Below are positions 18,023 through 26,323 of a stretch of 64,000 nucleotides of DNA, one piece after another. Made by a program: the position numbers and the translations under genes. The notes under the pieces are model-generated. The model did no database searches. It was not told where the DNA came from and worked only from the letters and a program-made list of their open reading frames with translations. Location: the NCBI GenBank assembly GCA_902766045.1, contig CACXCA010000017.1, positions 51,259 through 115,258 of the forward strand, given 5' to 3'. This DNA is from an uncultured Bacteroidales bacterium. Lineage in GTDB: Bacteria > Bacteroidota > Bacteroidia > Bacteroidales > Paludibacteraceae. Position 1 is the stretch's first letter, and each line of letters opens with the position of its first letter.

Positions 18023-18505
18023 ATGTATATAAATATGAAGAAGAACTTTTTATTGTTATCTATGCTAGTTTCATTACTGGCGTTAAACACGAGTTGTCAC
18101 AAAGAATATATTACTGAAGAGTACTATCAGCAAGGTGCGCAGGTATATACACTGGAATATACGATTCAGCCAAATGAATGGTTAATAGATGACAACGGAA
18201 CAAGACCTTATCGCTATGTGGTTGTTGACAACAGAGACATCACAGATGCAGTTATGAAGAATGGTGTCGTTCTAGGATATATGTGGAATACCTACAACCA
18301 ACAGGAGAATTTAAGTTCTTGGAACACACTTCCATACGTTTATCCTTACGTTTACGATGAAGGAAGCTCAACTGTCGGAGAAAACATTCGCTTCGAATAT
18401 GAACCAGGTACCGTTACCTTTATCATCGAAGACTTGGATGCAATAGCACCAGACCCTGTGGTTGATCCTATGTCATTCAAAATCGTAGTAGTTAAGAACA
18501 TGTAA
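18023..18505 (+). CDS. Lipoprotein of unknown function
   Basis: This 160-residue protein has a signal peptide with lipobox Cys (LALNTSCHKE, Cys at about residue 25). The mature part is rich in Tyr, Asn and Asp with repeated YVYPYVYDEG-like strands, suggesting a beta fold. ATG 18035 (MKKNF) is an alternative start that gives a shorter, more typical signal peptide. It follows the Mur ligase by seven bases and is the last gene before the hairpin at 18563. Confidence 0.7.
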   Translation: MYINMKKNFLLLSMLVSLLALNTSCHKEYITEEYYQQGAQVYTLEYTIQPNEWLIDDNGTRPYRYVVVDNRDITDAVMKNGVVLGYMWNTYNQQENLSSWNTLPYVYPYVYDEGSSTVGENIRFEYEPGTVTFIIEDLDAIAPDPVVDPMSFKIVVVKNM

Positions 18506-18560
18506 GATAAACACGATCTTATGACGGAGCTATCTTTTTAAAGATAATCTGTTTAACAAT

Positions 18561-18600
18561 AAAGGCTGAATCTCAATGAGGTTCAGCCTAATTTTTTTGA
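18561..18600 (+). terminator. Rho-independent terminator before the 1272-aa gene
   Basis: Stem AGGCTGAATCTC (18563-18574) pairs with GAGGTTCAGCCT (18578-18589) with one G-T wobble and an AAT triloop, then ATTTTTTTG. Nearly the same hairpin recurs at 22667-22700. Confidence 0.9.
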
Positions 18601-18837
18601 GAAAGGATAAAATAAACCTGTAGGGTATCATTCTGTAAATACAGATAAAAAAAGTTCAACTAAAGCTAACTAAACTAATAAATATACATTAGGGAATCTT
18701 ATTGATACAATTTCTATTATTTTATTTATATAAAGCGAATATCCAACAACAATAAAATAAATTTTTATGCAAAATCATTGCAATAAGTTATTAAATATTT
18801 TATATTTGTCTCAAAACAAATACAAAATAAATACTTT
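18601..18837. other. A+T-rich non-coding leader of the 1272-aa gene
   Basis: The 331-base gap between 18506 and 18837 holds the terminator at 18561-18600, then very A+T-rich DNA without a recognisable gene, ending in the promoter at 18778-18808. Confidence 0.7.
18778..18808 (+). promoter_or_regulatory. Promoter of the 1272-aa gene
   Basis: TTG at 18778-18780 and TATATTTG at 18801-18808 are 20 bases apart, a good fit to the Bacteroidetes promoter. The start codon lies 30 bases downstream. Confidence 0.7.
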
Positions 18838-21800
18838 ATGGAACAAGAATTAACCATCATCAAGCATCTACGAGATCTTGATACCATTGAAAAACATGTA
18901 CAGGCAGATCATTATATGTCTGACTTCACATTTAACAGTGGAGGAGATTTTTATAAAAAAGGAGCTCACTTTCCTAGCTGCATATACTATGTTTATTTCT
19001 TTAAAGTTTCTCCCGAGGTAAAAAAAGTGGAACTCAGGAAGAACAAAGTTGGAGGAGGACTAAACGTCAACCTAAAAAAGTGGCCTGTAGCAGCCTTTTT
19101 CCAAACGAGTAAGGATAATCCGCAATTTCAAAACTCAAAAATTGTCTTCCCGGATGAAGACGTGAATGATCCTAGCATCACTAAAATAAACTGTTCCAGA
19201 ATCGGACTCAACATAATTAAAACTCCATTTGTGGCTATTGAAGAATTTGAAGCACCTATGGAGATAGATGTTCCTCTGAATTACTTTCATTTGGATCCAT
19301 CCAAGGATGATTTGTACATTGCAGTAGTTTCAGAATTAGATCCCGAGAATGCTGCAACTGAACTTGACGTTGTTCTTCATGAATATGATAAAAACACCTA
19401 TTATATTACAGAGTATCCAGTTGTAGAAGCACTATACGAAGGTGATCCGCTGGCACGTGCTAGAGTGAAATTTGGCAAGCTAATGCATAGTAACGAACCC
19501 GTCAGCGGCGGCATGTTCATCTGGAGTGATTGTTCTCTACTTTCAAACAAACGCAGTCTAAGAAAGGTAAAAAAAGGGAAACGTGATTACAAAGAATACG
19601 AAGCCTATTTCTACCTTCCAAAAGAGAAACAAACAAAAGAGCTCAACCCGGCCTTCGTGAAATTTTTTGGATCGGAAGATCTGGATTATTTTTTTAATGG
19701 GAAAAATAACATTTCACAATACTATTCTGCTCTAGGTTATGTCAACAAACATTTCAACCTCATTGGAAAATGTAAAATCAATGTTCCCGTATTCAAAAAA
19801 ACGAAAGACAAAGATGTGCTTTTGTGGAGTCAGAACAATCTTATGAAACCAGAAGAATACTATGGTGCAGATTATGACAGTGAACTGGGAACATCAGATC
19901 CTAAGAATCAAAAGCTTTGCACCCGTCATAGTAAATACCCTAACCTATACGATAGTTTTTCTCTAGAAGGAATATATCCAACCATCGAGAGTTTGGAAAC
20001 AACCAGTCCCGAAGAAGCTGCTGAAAAAATAGCGAAAGCACTTATGGTAATGCCAAGAGGACATCGAAGTGTTTCTGTCGAAGGCGATGCATTTGAACGG
20101 TTGATGGGTGGTCCAATCCAAGTTGCAGACCAATTAGACTGTGAAATGGAAGAAGTCAAAAAAAGGGATGATGAAACTGAGGAAGAATTTGAAAAAAGAA
20201 AAGAGGAAGCAGAAGAAAAAGCTAAAGCTGAATATCATGAAAATCAGATTCTAATCAAGAAAGAAAAGAATTACCTTTATTCAATGGTATATTTTGATGA
20301 TAATCAACAAAAGGGATTGTGCGGAGATGGATATATATTTTACGATGCCCCTATACACTATGACAACCCCAAAATCAAGGATGCCGACGATGAGATAAAG
20401 AAGGATTATTGTGAACAGTTCCGTAAAATTTATATGAACAAATATGTAAGAAGCGAGGAAAAGCCAGAAGGTCCAATTTCCGGTTGCGAGGCTTTACAGA
20501 ATTTGTTGGACAAGGTGTTTGATGCACTCAAGAAGAGATATCATATCAATGTCGATTATATCTTCTGTGACTTTGAGGGAATGCGAAACACAGCCAATGA
20601 ACTTAGAATTGCGGGGCGAGGCTACTATATAAGTGGAGATGACGATTCACCATCGGATAATTTGATAGAATCCACAAGAAACCAGGTTTGGGACAGTATC
20701 TGGGAAACACTAAAAGACAGACAAGGGAAAGAAACCGAAGAGTATCGAAAGATTTACTACAAACTTGAGCAGAGAGGTTATGCATTTACAGATAATGGAA
20801 AAGACCCAATGCTAAACGATGTAAAATCGTGTCGACATAGTACACTTGCTGACGGTAGAAGCAGTAATGGTTATAATCAGTCTAGTACATATGCACAAAG
20901 ACGCAACGTCAATATATGGGATTGTGTGATGATGGAATATTATGCAGGGTTACTTGATAAATATCTTGTCGGTCCAATTCGCAAGCATTTTCCAGAAGCC
21001 ATCCGTTCTCTCCATGCAATCAACAACCAAGCTGGATATATCAATCATCACCAGAACGGCAGCGACTTTGAAACATACTTAGGAGGCAGTGTCATGCTAC
21101 CAACTGGCATGCGTTCCAATCCATGTTTATACACGTTAAAATTAGATGCTCTCGAAAAAGATTCGATGGATAACTGGAAGACCTATATTCCTGAAATAAC
21201 ACCATTCGCCCGACTGAAATTCGATATCAACAACGTTCGCGCCGCCATGCTATCGAACCCTAACGAAGGGGTACATCCTTTTATGGCAACGCAATACAAA
21301 TGGAACAATTATGTGATAAATAGGCCAGATGACAAAGGTAAGACGAAAGAAGAGAGATTTGTTCCTACAAGTGAACAATTGAATGAAGTAAGCTACAACG
21401 CTTGTTTCCAAAGAGAAATGCTAATTCATTCATGGATGTGTAAACCCGAAATGATGTATGCCTACATAAGCTATAACGACGATACAAAATATAGCGGACA
21501 TTTGCTAAAAACCACATCCAATACTAATTCTGCAACTTACGAACCTGTCAGCAAACAGGACTACCTCAAAGAGGTTTTCGATGATATTCAAAAAACAATT
21601 AACGAGTTAAACTGCATTCTGAATCCTTGCAAGAAGACGAAGTCGCTTATTCAGGATATTATTCCAGAGAACAGTCCATTCATTCTATCTGGATGGGAAA
21701 TCGGCAAGTATCAAGTATATCGTATAACCTTAGAGAAATATGATGATCCAAAAGCTTTTATGAATGTACGATATTTGCGCAAATCGGGCAAAGGAATATT

Positions 21801-22656
21801 CAGTGCCAGATTTTCAAGACTACGCAAAAAGATGGCATTAAAGAGGGAGATACTTGCCAGTGTTGATGGCAAAACAGTGGTATTTTCGAATGCCTATATT
21901 TTGAAACCAGAGAAAGGACCTGGCCGCTGGATTGTGATGAAAGGAAGCAACCGTCCGTATGTTCTTACGGAGCAAAATTACTACGAGAACCACCCATCGT
22001 TGGATATGCAAGGCTGCGAAGAACCCGTCTTTAACAGTAAGTATAAGTACACGATACGTGCGCGTAACAACATAAGTGTGTTTGGAGAAATTGCACGCTA
22101 TCAAAAATGGGAAGCGACTATTAAATTAGGCGAGACGTTTAACAGTAAAACGAAGATTTTTGAAGATGAACTTGGTGATTCGTACAAACAATACAATGCA
22201 GAACAAGAATTCGTATTTACCAAGTTGTTTGTAAATGAGTCAACTGGAGCAGATGTAGAAAAGGTCAAAAAGTCATTGAAAATTGCTGATGATTCATGTG
22301 ATGTCAAACGTGTTAAAGCGATTATTCAAGGGGCGAATGTACAGATTGACCTCTATCGAGAAAGTGATGGTGTGAATATCGGTCGCATAAAGAACTGTAG
22401 GAAAACAGAAGCCAACGACAAGATAATACTCAAGGTCTCATGGTTGAATGCGACGAATCAGGATATCCAATATATGCTGCACTACAACTATGGCGGTTCG
22501 TTCAAAATGCTCTACAAGAAGAAGATCTTAGCACGCTCAGGCGACGAAGGTTATGTGTTGATTCCGTTGAAACCGACAGCGAGAGCAAAATCAATTAACG
22601 CATCCATCTTGCAAGATGGAGTTGTTAAAGATTCCCGCTCTGCACAGATTGGGTAA
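18838..22656 (+). CDS. Large unrecognised protein next to the eCIS operon
   Basis: This 1272-residue protein has no signal peptide and no family recognised with confidence. Residues about 1-430 look strand-rich, with segments such as EYPVVEALYEGDPLARARVKF. Residues about 435-475 are a highly charged Glu/Lys coiled coil. A central region (about 500-930) alternates strands and helices; YIFCDFEGM (about 573-581) and HAINNQAGYINHH (about 725-737) could belong to a TIM-barrel enzyme, with DFE resembling a glycosidase acid pair. This is only a guess. The last 350 residues look like beta-sandwich modules ending in LIPLKPTARAKSINASI. It converges on the eCIS operon and is flanked by near-identical terminators. 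It could be cargo, a surface component or an unrelated cargo gene. Confidence 0.85.
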   Translation: MEQELTIIKHLRDLDTIEKHVQADHYMSDFTFNSGGDFYKKGAHFPSCIYYVYFFKVSPEVKKVELRKNKVGGGLNVNLKKWPVAAFFQTSKDNPQFQNSKIVFPDEDVNDPSITKINCSRIGLNIIKTPFVAIEEFEAPMEIDVPLNYFHLDPSKDDLYIAVVSELDPENAATELDVVLHEYDKNTYYITEYPVVEALYEGDPLARARVKFGKLMHSNEPVSGGMFIWSDCSLLSNKRSLRKVKKGKRDYKEYEAYFYLPKEKQTKELNPAFVKFFGSEDLDYFFNGKNNISQYYSALGYVNKHFNLIGKCKINVPVFKKTKDKDVLLWSQNNLMKPEEYYGADYDSELGTSDPKNQKLCTRHSKYPNLYDSFSLEGIYPTIESLETTSPEEAAEKIAKALMVMPRGHRSVSVEGDAFERLMGGPIQVADQLDCEMEEVKKRDDETEEEFEKRKEEAEEKAKAEYHENQILIKKEKNYLYSMVYFDDNQQKGLCGDGYIFYDAPIHYDNPKIKDADDEIKKDYCEQFRKIYMNKYVRSEEKPEGPISGCEALQNLLDKVFDALKKRYHINVDYIFCDFEGMRNTANELRIAGRGYYISGDDDSPSDNLIESTRNQVWDSIWETLKDRQGKETEEYRKIYYKLEQRGYAFTDNGKDPMLNDVKSCRHSTLADGRSSNGYNQSSTYAQRRNVNIWDCVMMEYYAGLLDKYLVGPIRKHFPEAIRSLHAINNQAGYINHHQNGSDFETYLGGSVMLPTGMRSNPCLYTLKLDALEKDSMDNWKTYIPEITPFARLKFDINNVRAAMLSNPNEGVHPFMATQYKWNNYVINRPDDKGKTKEERFVPTSEQLNEVSYNACFQREMLIHSWMCKPEMMYAYISYNDDTKYSGHLLKTTSNTNSATYEPVSKQDYLKEVFDDIQKTINELNCILNPCKKTKSLIQDIIPENSPFILSGWEIGKYQVYRITLEKYDDPKAFMNVRYLRKSGKGIFSARFSRLRKKMALKREILASVDGKTVVFSNAYILKPEKGPGRWIVMKGSNRPYVLTEQNYYENHPSLDMQGCEEPVFNSKYKYTIRARNNISVFGEIARYQKWEATIKLGETFNSKTKIFEDELGDSYKQYNAEQEFVFTKLFVNESTGADVEKVKKSLKIADDSCDVKRVKAIIQGANVQIDLYRESDGVNIGRIKNCRKTEANDKIILKVSWLNATNQDIQYMLHYNYGGSFKMLYKKKILARSGDEGYVLIPLKPTARAKSINASILQDGVVKDSRSAQIG

Positions 22657-22663
22657 TTGATAA

Positions 22664-22709
22664 GAAAACAGGCTGAATCTCAACATAGGTTCAGCCTGTT
22701 ATTTTTTAG
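22664..22709 (+). terminator. Rho-independent terminator after the 1272-aa gene
   Basis: An 11-bp stem (AACAGGCTGAA at 22667-22677, TTCAGCCTGTT at 22690-22700) is followed by ATTTTTTAG. A short A-run on the left means it may also stop the converging eCIS operon weakly. It shares GGCTGAATCTCAA with the hairpin at 18563. Confidence 0.85.
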
Positions 22710-22733
22710 ATTTCGTCGACAAAAAGGCCTTAT

Positions 22734-22898
22734 CTAACTTATATGTACTCGGCATGCCTTCAACTTTTACATGATATACAAACCCATATCAACAATTTCT
22801 ATAGGAACCTCATCATCGTTCCCAAACAAACATACTTTCATAAGTTGAGAGACTCTACACATAGAAATTTTTTACAATATTTTTTCATTAGTTTTACA
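22734..22898 (-). pseudogene. Possible decayed C-terminal extension of the DUF4157 stub
   Basis: Past the stub's TAA stop the same minus-strand frame stays free of TGA and TAG for about 54 codons to 22734. It is broken only by further TAA codons (in the contexts ILTAAKI and IMTAAKL). Each TAA is one transition from CAA (Gln), and a Gln follows the matching position in two paralogues (KAVQ). This suggests an eroded cargo tail, but a short A+T-rich tract could show the same pattern by chance. Confidence 0.3.
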
Positions 22899-23360
22899 TT
22901 ACACAACCTTTTCGCCCATAACATCGGCTTCAAACTCAAGCGCTGCATTGTCATTCACTGGCATCCCATTGATGTTCGTAGTAGGCGAAACTCGTCCAGC
23001 CATTTGCTGAGCTACGTGCCATGCTTCGTGCGGGAGGTGTTTTTCTTGGCCGGGAACAACGTGAATATCGGTCCCTTGCGTATAGGCAAGCGCTTGTACA
23101 GTAGCTGGTTTAGAACTATTATAATGCACACATACATCATCCATCGAGAATCCAGAAAGGCTCTCGATGCCTGCCTTTAGATTGTCCGGCAATCCCGTGT
23201 TATTCGGCCGTGGAGTCTCCGCACGCTGGGTTGCATTATTAGCCATGTCCGCTTTACGCTGGAGAGATTCACTTTGTGCAGACGAATCAAGGACAGAGGC
23301 GGCATTAGGAGCAGAAGTATTTTGAACTGTAGAGGATTTTCGCGCATACTCTTTACTCAT
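22899..23360 (-). CDS. DUF4157 stub without a C-terminal payload
   Basis: This 153-residue protein has the eCIS-associated DUF4157 module, with the zinc-binding HEAWH motif at residues 111-115 and a downstream EFEADVMG segment that should carry the third ligand. It ends at the point where the three upstream paralogues change into their payload domains. Its first 55 residues (Ser, Ala, Asn and Gln rich) differ from the MYSIEN leader of the others, and an Arg in DDVRVHY is Cys. It may be a free-standing processing or loading factor, or a remnant of a longer effector. It is the last gene of the operon. Confidence 0.8.
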   Translation of the reverse strand: MSKEYARKSSTVQNTSAPNAASVLDSSAQSESLQRKADMANNATQRAETPRPNNTGLPDNLKAGIESLSGFSMDDVCVHYNSSKPATVQALAYTQGTDIHVVPGQEKHLPHEAWHVAQQMAGRVSPTTNINGMPVNDNAALEFEADVMGEKVV

Positions 23361-23389
23361 ACATCAAACTCCAAACAAACTATTCACCA

Positions 23390-25069
23390 TTATAAGATCT
23401 TTTTTGCATTTACAAAACTTTCAGCTTTGGTTTTCCATTCTCTAAAATCAAAAGGAGTACTAAAATCCCTATAAAACATATCACTATCATCAGAACCATC
23501 GCGTGCTCTGCAATTAGCATAAACAACACGCATGGTCGTTCTACTACCAAATACCGATTCCCCGTTTTGAAGCATGACGCTAAAAATTGTCGCACTATAA
23601 GTTTGTTTTGCTCCGCCAATAAAGCTGCTCTTCTTAACGGGCAACAACGTTGTTCCTTCGGATTTTCGCCCCAACGAGTCATCCGTAGTCTTAGTTCCTT
23701 CCCGACCTTTACCTATTCTTAGCAAGTTCACGGAACCATTTAAAACAAATTCGACAATAACACGTCCGCAGTTTTTCATGCCCGGTTTAGGGTTATCGTT
23801 ATCATAATTCAAGGCTTCTGCCAAAGATCCTCCATGATGTTCCAATTTATGAGTCAAAAAATCTTTCATCGACATAGATCTATACACACGAAGACCACTA
23901 ATTGAATGAGCGTTTTCCGTAGTAGAATCATAAAAAAAATCGCTATATTGATTGTGGATGCCAATTAAATTCGCATACAATCCATCATACTTTGAATATA
24001 ACAGATAATCCTGCGCAAGTTGATGCATCAAATCATCATGATTTATTAAATTTAGACTTGTATATTTTTTTAAAAATTCAAATTCATTCGAACACAATTT
24101 ATTTGTAACAAAACCTTTAAAATCACTATCTTTTTTACAACCACATTCACTCATAGCAGAATGACTAAGAGCCGTAAGTTCGCCATTCGAATCAATTATA
24201 CAACTACGCAATTTTTCAAATTCACCTGATTTAAAAGAATCATTATACAACTTTTGTATTATTCCTATAAGATCTTCTTTATTATCAGGATCTTTTTTTG
24301 TCGGTTTATCACTACCAGAATCTTTTTCAATAAGGGCCCCCTTTACATTGTCATCATAACATTTAAGAATAACATCATCGATATCTTTATTTGTTAATGG
24401 CACACCCTTATACTTAGGAAAATCGGGTGCACGCTTCCCTTTTGTTTCTTGCGATTTATTTACCGCATCTCTATAACTTTTTATCAATAGATATAAAGAT
24501 TCAACAGTTGTAACTTCGCAATCTTTTCCAAGACATTTTATGTTAAAATTTTGAACAATTTTTTGAGAATTATTTATATCCCGTTTTATTTTATTTTCAC
24601 AATTGACAATTTTTAATTGCACCGCCTTCGCCCCCATCTCATCCGCTTCTCGTTCCAATTCCACATTATCATTCACCGGCATTCCATTGATATTCGTTGT
24701 AGGCGACACACGTCCAGCCATTTGCTGGGCAACATGCCAAGCTTCGTGCGGAAGATGTTTTTCTTGACCAGGAGCTACGTGGATGTCAGTTCCCTGCGTA
24801 TAAGCGAGCGCCTGTACTATGGCAGGTTTACTGCTGTTGTAGTGCACACGCACATCGTCCATGGAGAAACCAGAGAGGCTTTCAATGCCTTCCTTTAGGT
24901 CATCTGGCATACCTGTCAAATTTTCTTTTTTTTCTAACTGAGCTGTGTTTTGCCCCACTTCTACTATACTTAAAGATCTGTTATCCTTAAACTGCGCAAT
25001 AGACTCATGCTTCTCAGAATTATTCTGAATGGCACGGGAGTCTTCTGATTTGTTTTCTATGCTATACAT
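23390..25069 (-). CDS. DUF4157 effector with a possible ADP-ribosyltransferase-like C-terminus
   Basis: This 559-residue protein starts at ATG 25069 (MYSIENKSED), matching its paralogues; the frame opens five codons earlier. Residues 1-150 are the shared leader and DUF4157 module with HEAWH at 108-112 and LEREAD. Residues about 155-350 are a Lys/Asp-rich helical linker. The last 170 residues contain LRVYRSMSM (Arg about 395), a strand VIVEFVLNG and EGTTLLPVKKSSF. Together these recall the Arg, central strand and ExExLLP layout of R-S-E ADP-ribosyltransferases, but the catalytic second Glu would be Thr and no STS motif is clear. Payload function is therefore uncertain. No immunity gene is adjacent. 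Confidence 0.75.
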   Translation of the reverse strand: MYSIENKSEDSRAIQNNSEKHESIAQFKDNRSLSIVEVGQNTAQLEKKENLTGMPDDLKEGIESLSGFSMDDVRVHYNSSKPAIVQALAYTQGTDIHVAPGQEKHLPHEAWHVAQQMAGRVSPTTNINGMPVNDNVELEREADEMGAKAVQLKIVNCENKIKRDINNSQKIVQNFNIKCLGKDCEVTTVESLYLLIKSYRDAVNKSQETKGKRAPDFPKYKGVPLTNKDIDDVILKCYDDNVKGALIEKDSGSDKPTKKDPDNKEDLIGIIQKLYNDSFKSGEFEKLRSCIIDSNGELTALSHSAMSECGCKKDSDFKGFVTNKLCSNEFEFLKKYTSLNLINHDDLMHQLAQDYLLYSKYDGLYANLIGIHNQYSDFFYDSTTENAHSISGLRVYRSMSMKDFLTHKLEHHGGSLAEALNYDNDNPKPGMKNCGRVIVEFVLNGSVNLLRIGKGREGTKTTDDSLGRKSEGTTLLPVKKSSFIGGAKQTYSATIFSVMLQNGESVFGSRTTMRVVYANCRARDGSDDSDMFYRDFSTPFDFREWKTKAESFVNAKKIL

Positions 25070-25128
25070 ATCACACATTTTCAAAATTTATTTGAACATA
25101 TCATTTTATTAGCAGAAACATCAAACTC

Positions 25129-26136
25129 CTACTTCTTATTACCATCAATCCAACGCATACACTTATCCCAAGTATCAACATCTTTGTTTCTCAGCGTATC
25201 CACAGTAATTCCATTAGGATTTCTGAGTCCTGTATTACTGTTTCGAATTTTTGCAACAAATGCAGTACTGACTAGAGCCGAAGAATTACCCAAAAGACTA
25301 AAAACAAAATAATAAATTCCGAAAGGACCTCCTGTACCAAATTTTATATGATATTTATCCAATTCATCTCCTTCCTTATGAATGTGCCACAAAGAGCCTT
25401 TCCCTATCTCAAAATCTGTTTCATTTTTCCCTAATTGAGCCACTTTCTCATTAACAAGTCTTTGTCTTTTATCATATTCACTTTGGGGCAAATGTCTACA
25501 TGCTTCTAAATAATTAGAACCTATAGTATCAAACGACCATTCCCATTTCCATGGCTGTGCGTTCCCTTTATGAAAAGGATGAGATTTGTCTTTTCCTGGC
25601 AAACCATCCAAAAGGGCAGCACGGCACCTATCATACTCCTTTTTAGTTTTTTTATTCTCTTCATATTCAGAAGACAATCTTCTCTGCACCGCCTTCTCCC
25701 CCATCACATCCGCCTCATGCTCCAACTCCGCATTATCATTCACCGGCAACCCATTTATATTCGTTGTAGGCGACACACGTCCAGCCATTTGTTGCGCAAC
25801 ATGCCATGCTTCATGCGGGAGATGTTTTTCTTGACCGGGAGCTACATGAATGTCAGTCCCTTGAGTGTAAGCAAGTGCCTGCACAGTAGCGGGTTTGCTA
25901 CTGTTGTAATGCACACGCACATCATTCATCGAGAAGCCGGAAAGACTTTCAATACCTTCCTTTAGGTTGTCTGGCATACCAGTTAAGTTTTCCTTCTTCT
26001 CTAACTGAGCTGTGTTCTTTCCTTCTTCTACCGCACTTAAAGATCTGTTATCCTTAAACTGTGCAATAGGCTCATGCTTTTCTGCATTATTCTGAATGGC
26101 ACGAGATTCTTCTGATTTGGTTTCTATACTATACAT
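25129..26136 (-). CDS. DUF4157 effector with an unrecognised C-terminal domain
   Basis: This 335-residue protein is called from ATG 26136 (MYSIETKSEE). The open frame continues 44 codons upstream, but homology to the paralogues begins exactly here. The shared module has HEAWH at residues 108-112 and a LEHEAD segment. The variable domain, about 155-335, has Trp- and His-rich stretches (SHPFHKGNAQPWKWEW, GSLWHIHKEGDELDKYH) followed by a hydrophobic IYYFVFSLLG segment and a Trp-containing tail. I do not recognise the family. It lies 59 bases before the next effector and follows a 187-base gap after the caspase-like one. Confidence 0.75.
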   Translation of the reverse strand: MYSIETKSEESRAIQNNAEKHEPIAQFKDNRSLSAVEEGKNTAQLEKKENLTGMPDNLKEGIESLSGFSMNDVRVHYNSSKPATVQALAYTQGTDIHVAPGQEKHLPHEAWHVAQQMAGRVSPTTNINGLPVNDNAELEHEADVMGEKAVQRRLSSEYEENKKTKKEYDRCRAALLDGLPGKDKSHPFHKGNAQPWKWEWSFDTIGSNYLEACRHLPQSEYDKRQRLVNEKVAQLGKNETDFEIGKGSLWHIHKEGDELDKYHIKFGTGGPFGIYYFVFSLLGNSSALVSTAFVAKIRNSNTGLRNPNGITVDTLRNKDVDTWDKCMRWIDGNKK

Positions 26137-26323
26137 AATGTCTTGTGTAAAATAAATTTTAAAATGTCTTTTGGGTGGCATAAAAACAATGTTTCTATAA
26201 TAACTGATATTTTGGTTACCTTTTTGCATTTCAACTCCACTCTTCTTCTCATCTTCTTCCCATTTCAACTATGTATTATCATTCACAGATTTATTATTGG
26301 AAGATTATAAATTTCATTCTGTC

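Noticed and set aside
22664..22709. Strong terminator for the eCIS operon
   Set aside because: On the minus strand only four T residues follow the stem, so its main direction is probably plus; at most it works weakly for the operon.
22734..22898. Recoding of TAA as glutamine in the stub's tail
   Set aside because: Other genes in the window use TAA as a normal stop and CAA for Gln, so decay or chance is simpler.
22743..23180. Plus-strand open frames opposite the DUF4157 genes (also at 24617-24898, 25570-25965 and 27000-27330)
   Set aside because: They recur only because the module on the minus strand is repeated. They are antisense shadows with His/Arg-rich nonsense-like products.
26137..26268. 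44-codon upstream extension of the middle DUF4157 gene
   Set aside because: Similarity to paralogues begins exactly at ATG 26136, and the extension has no counterpart in the others.
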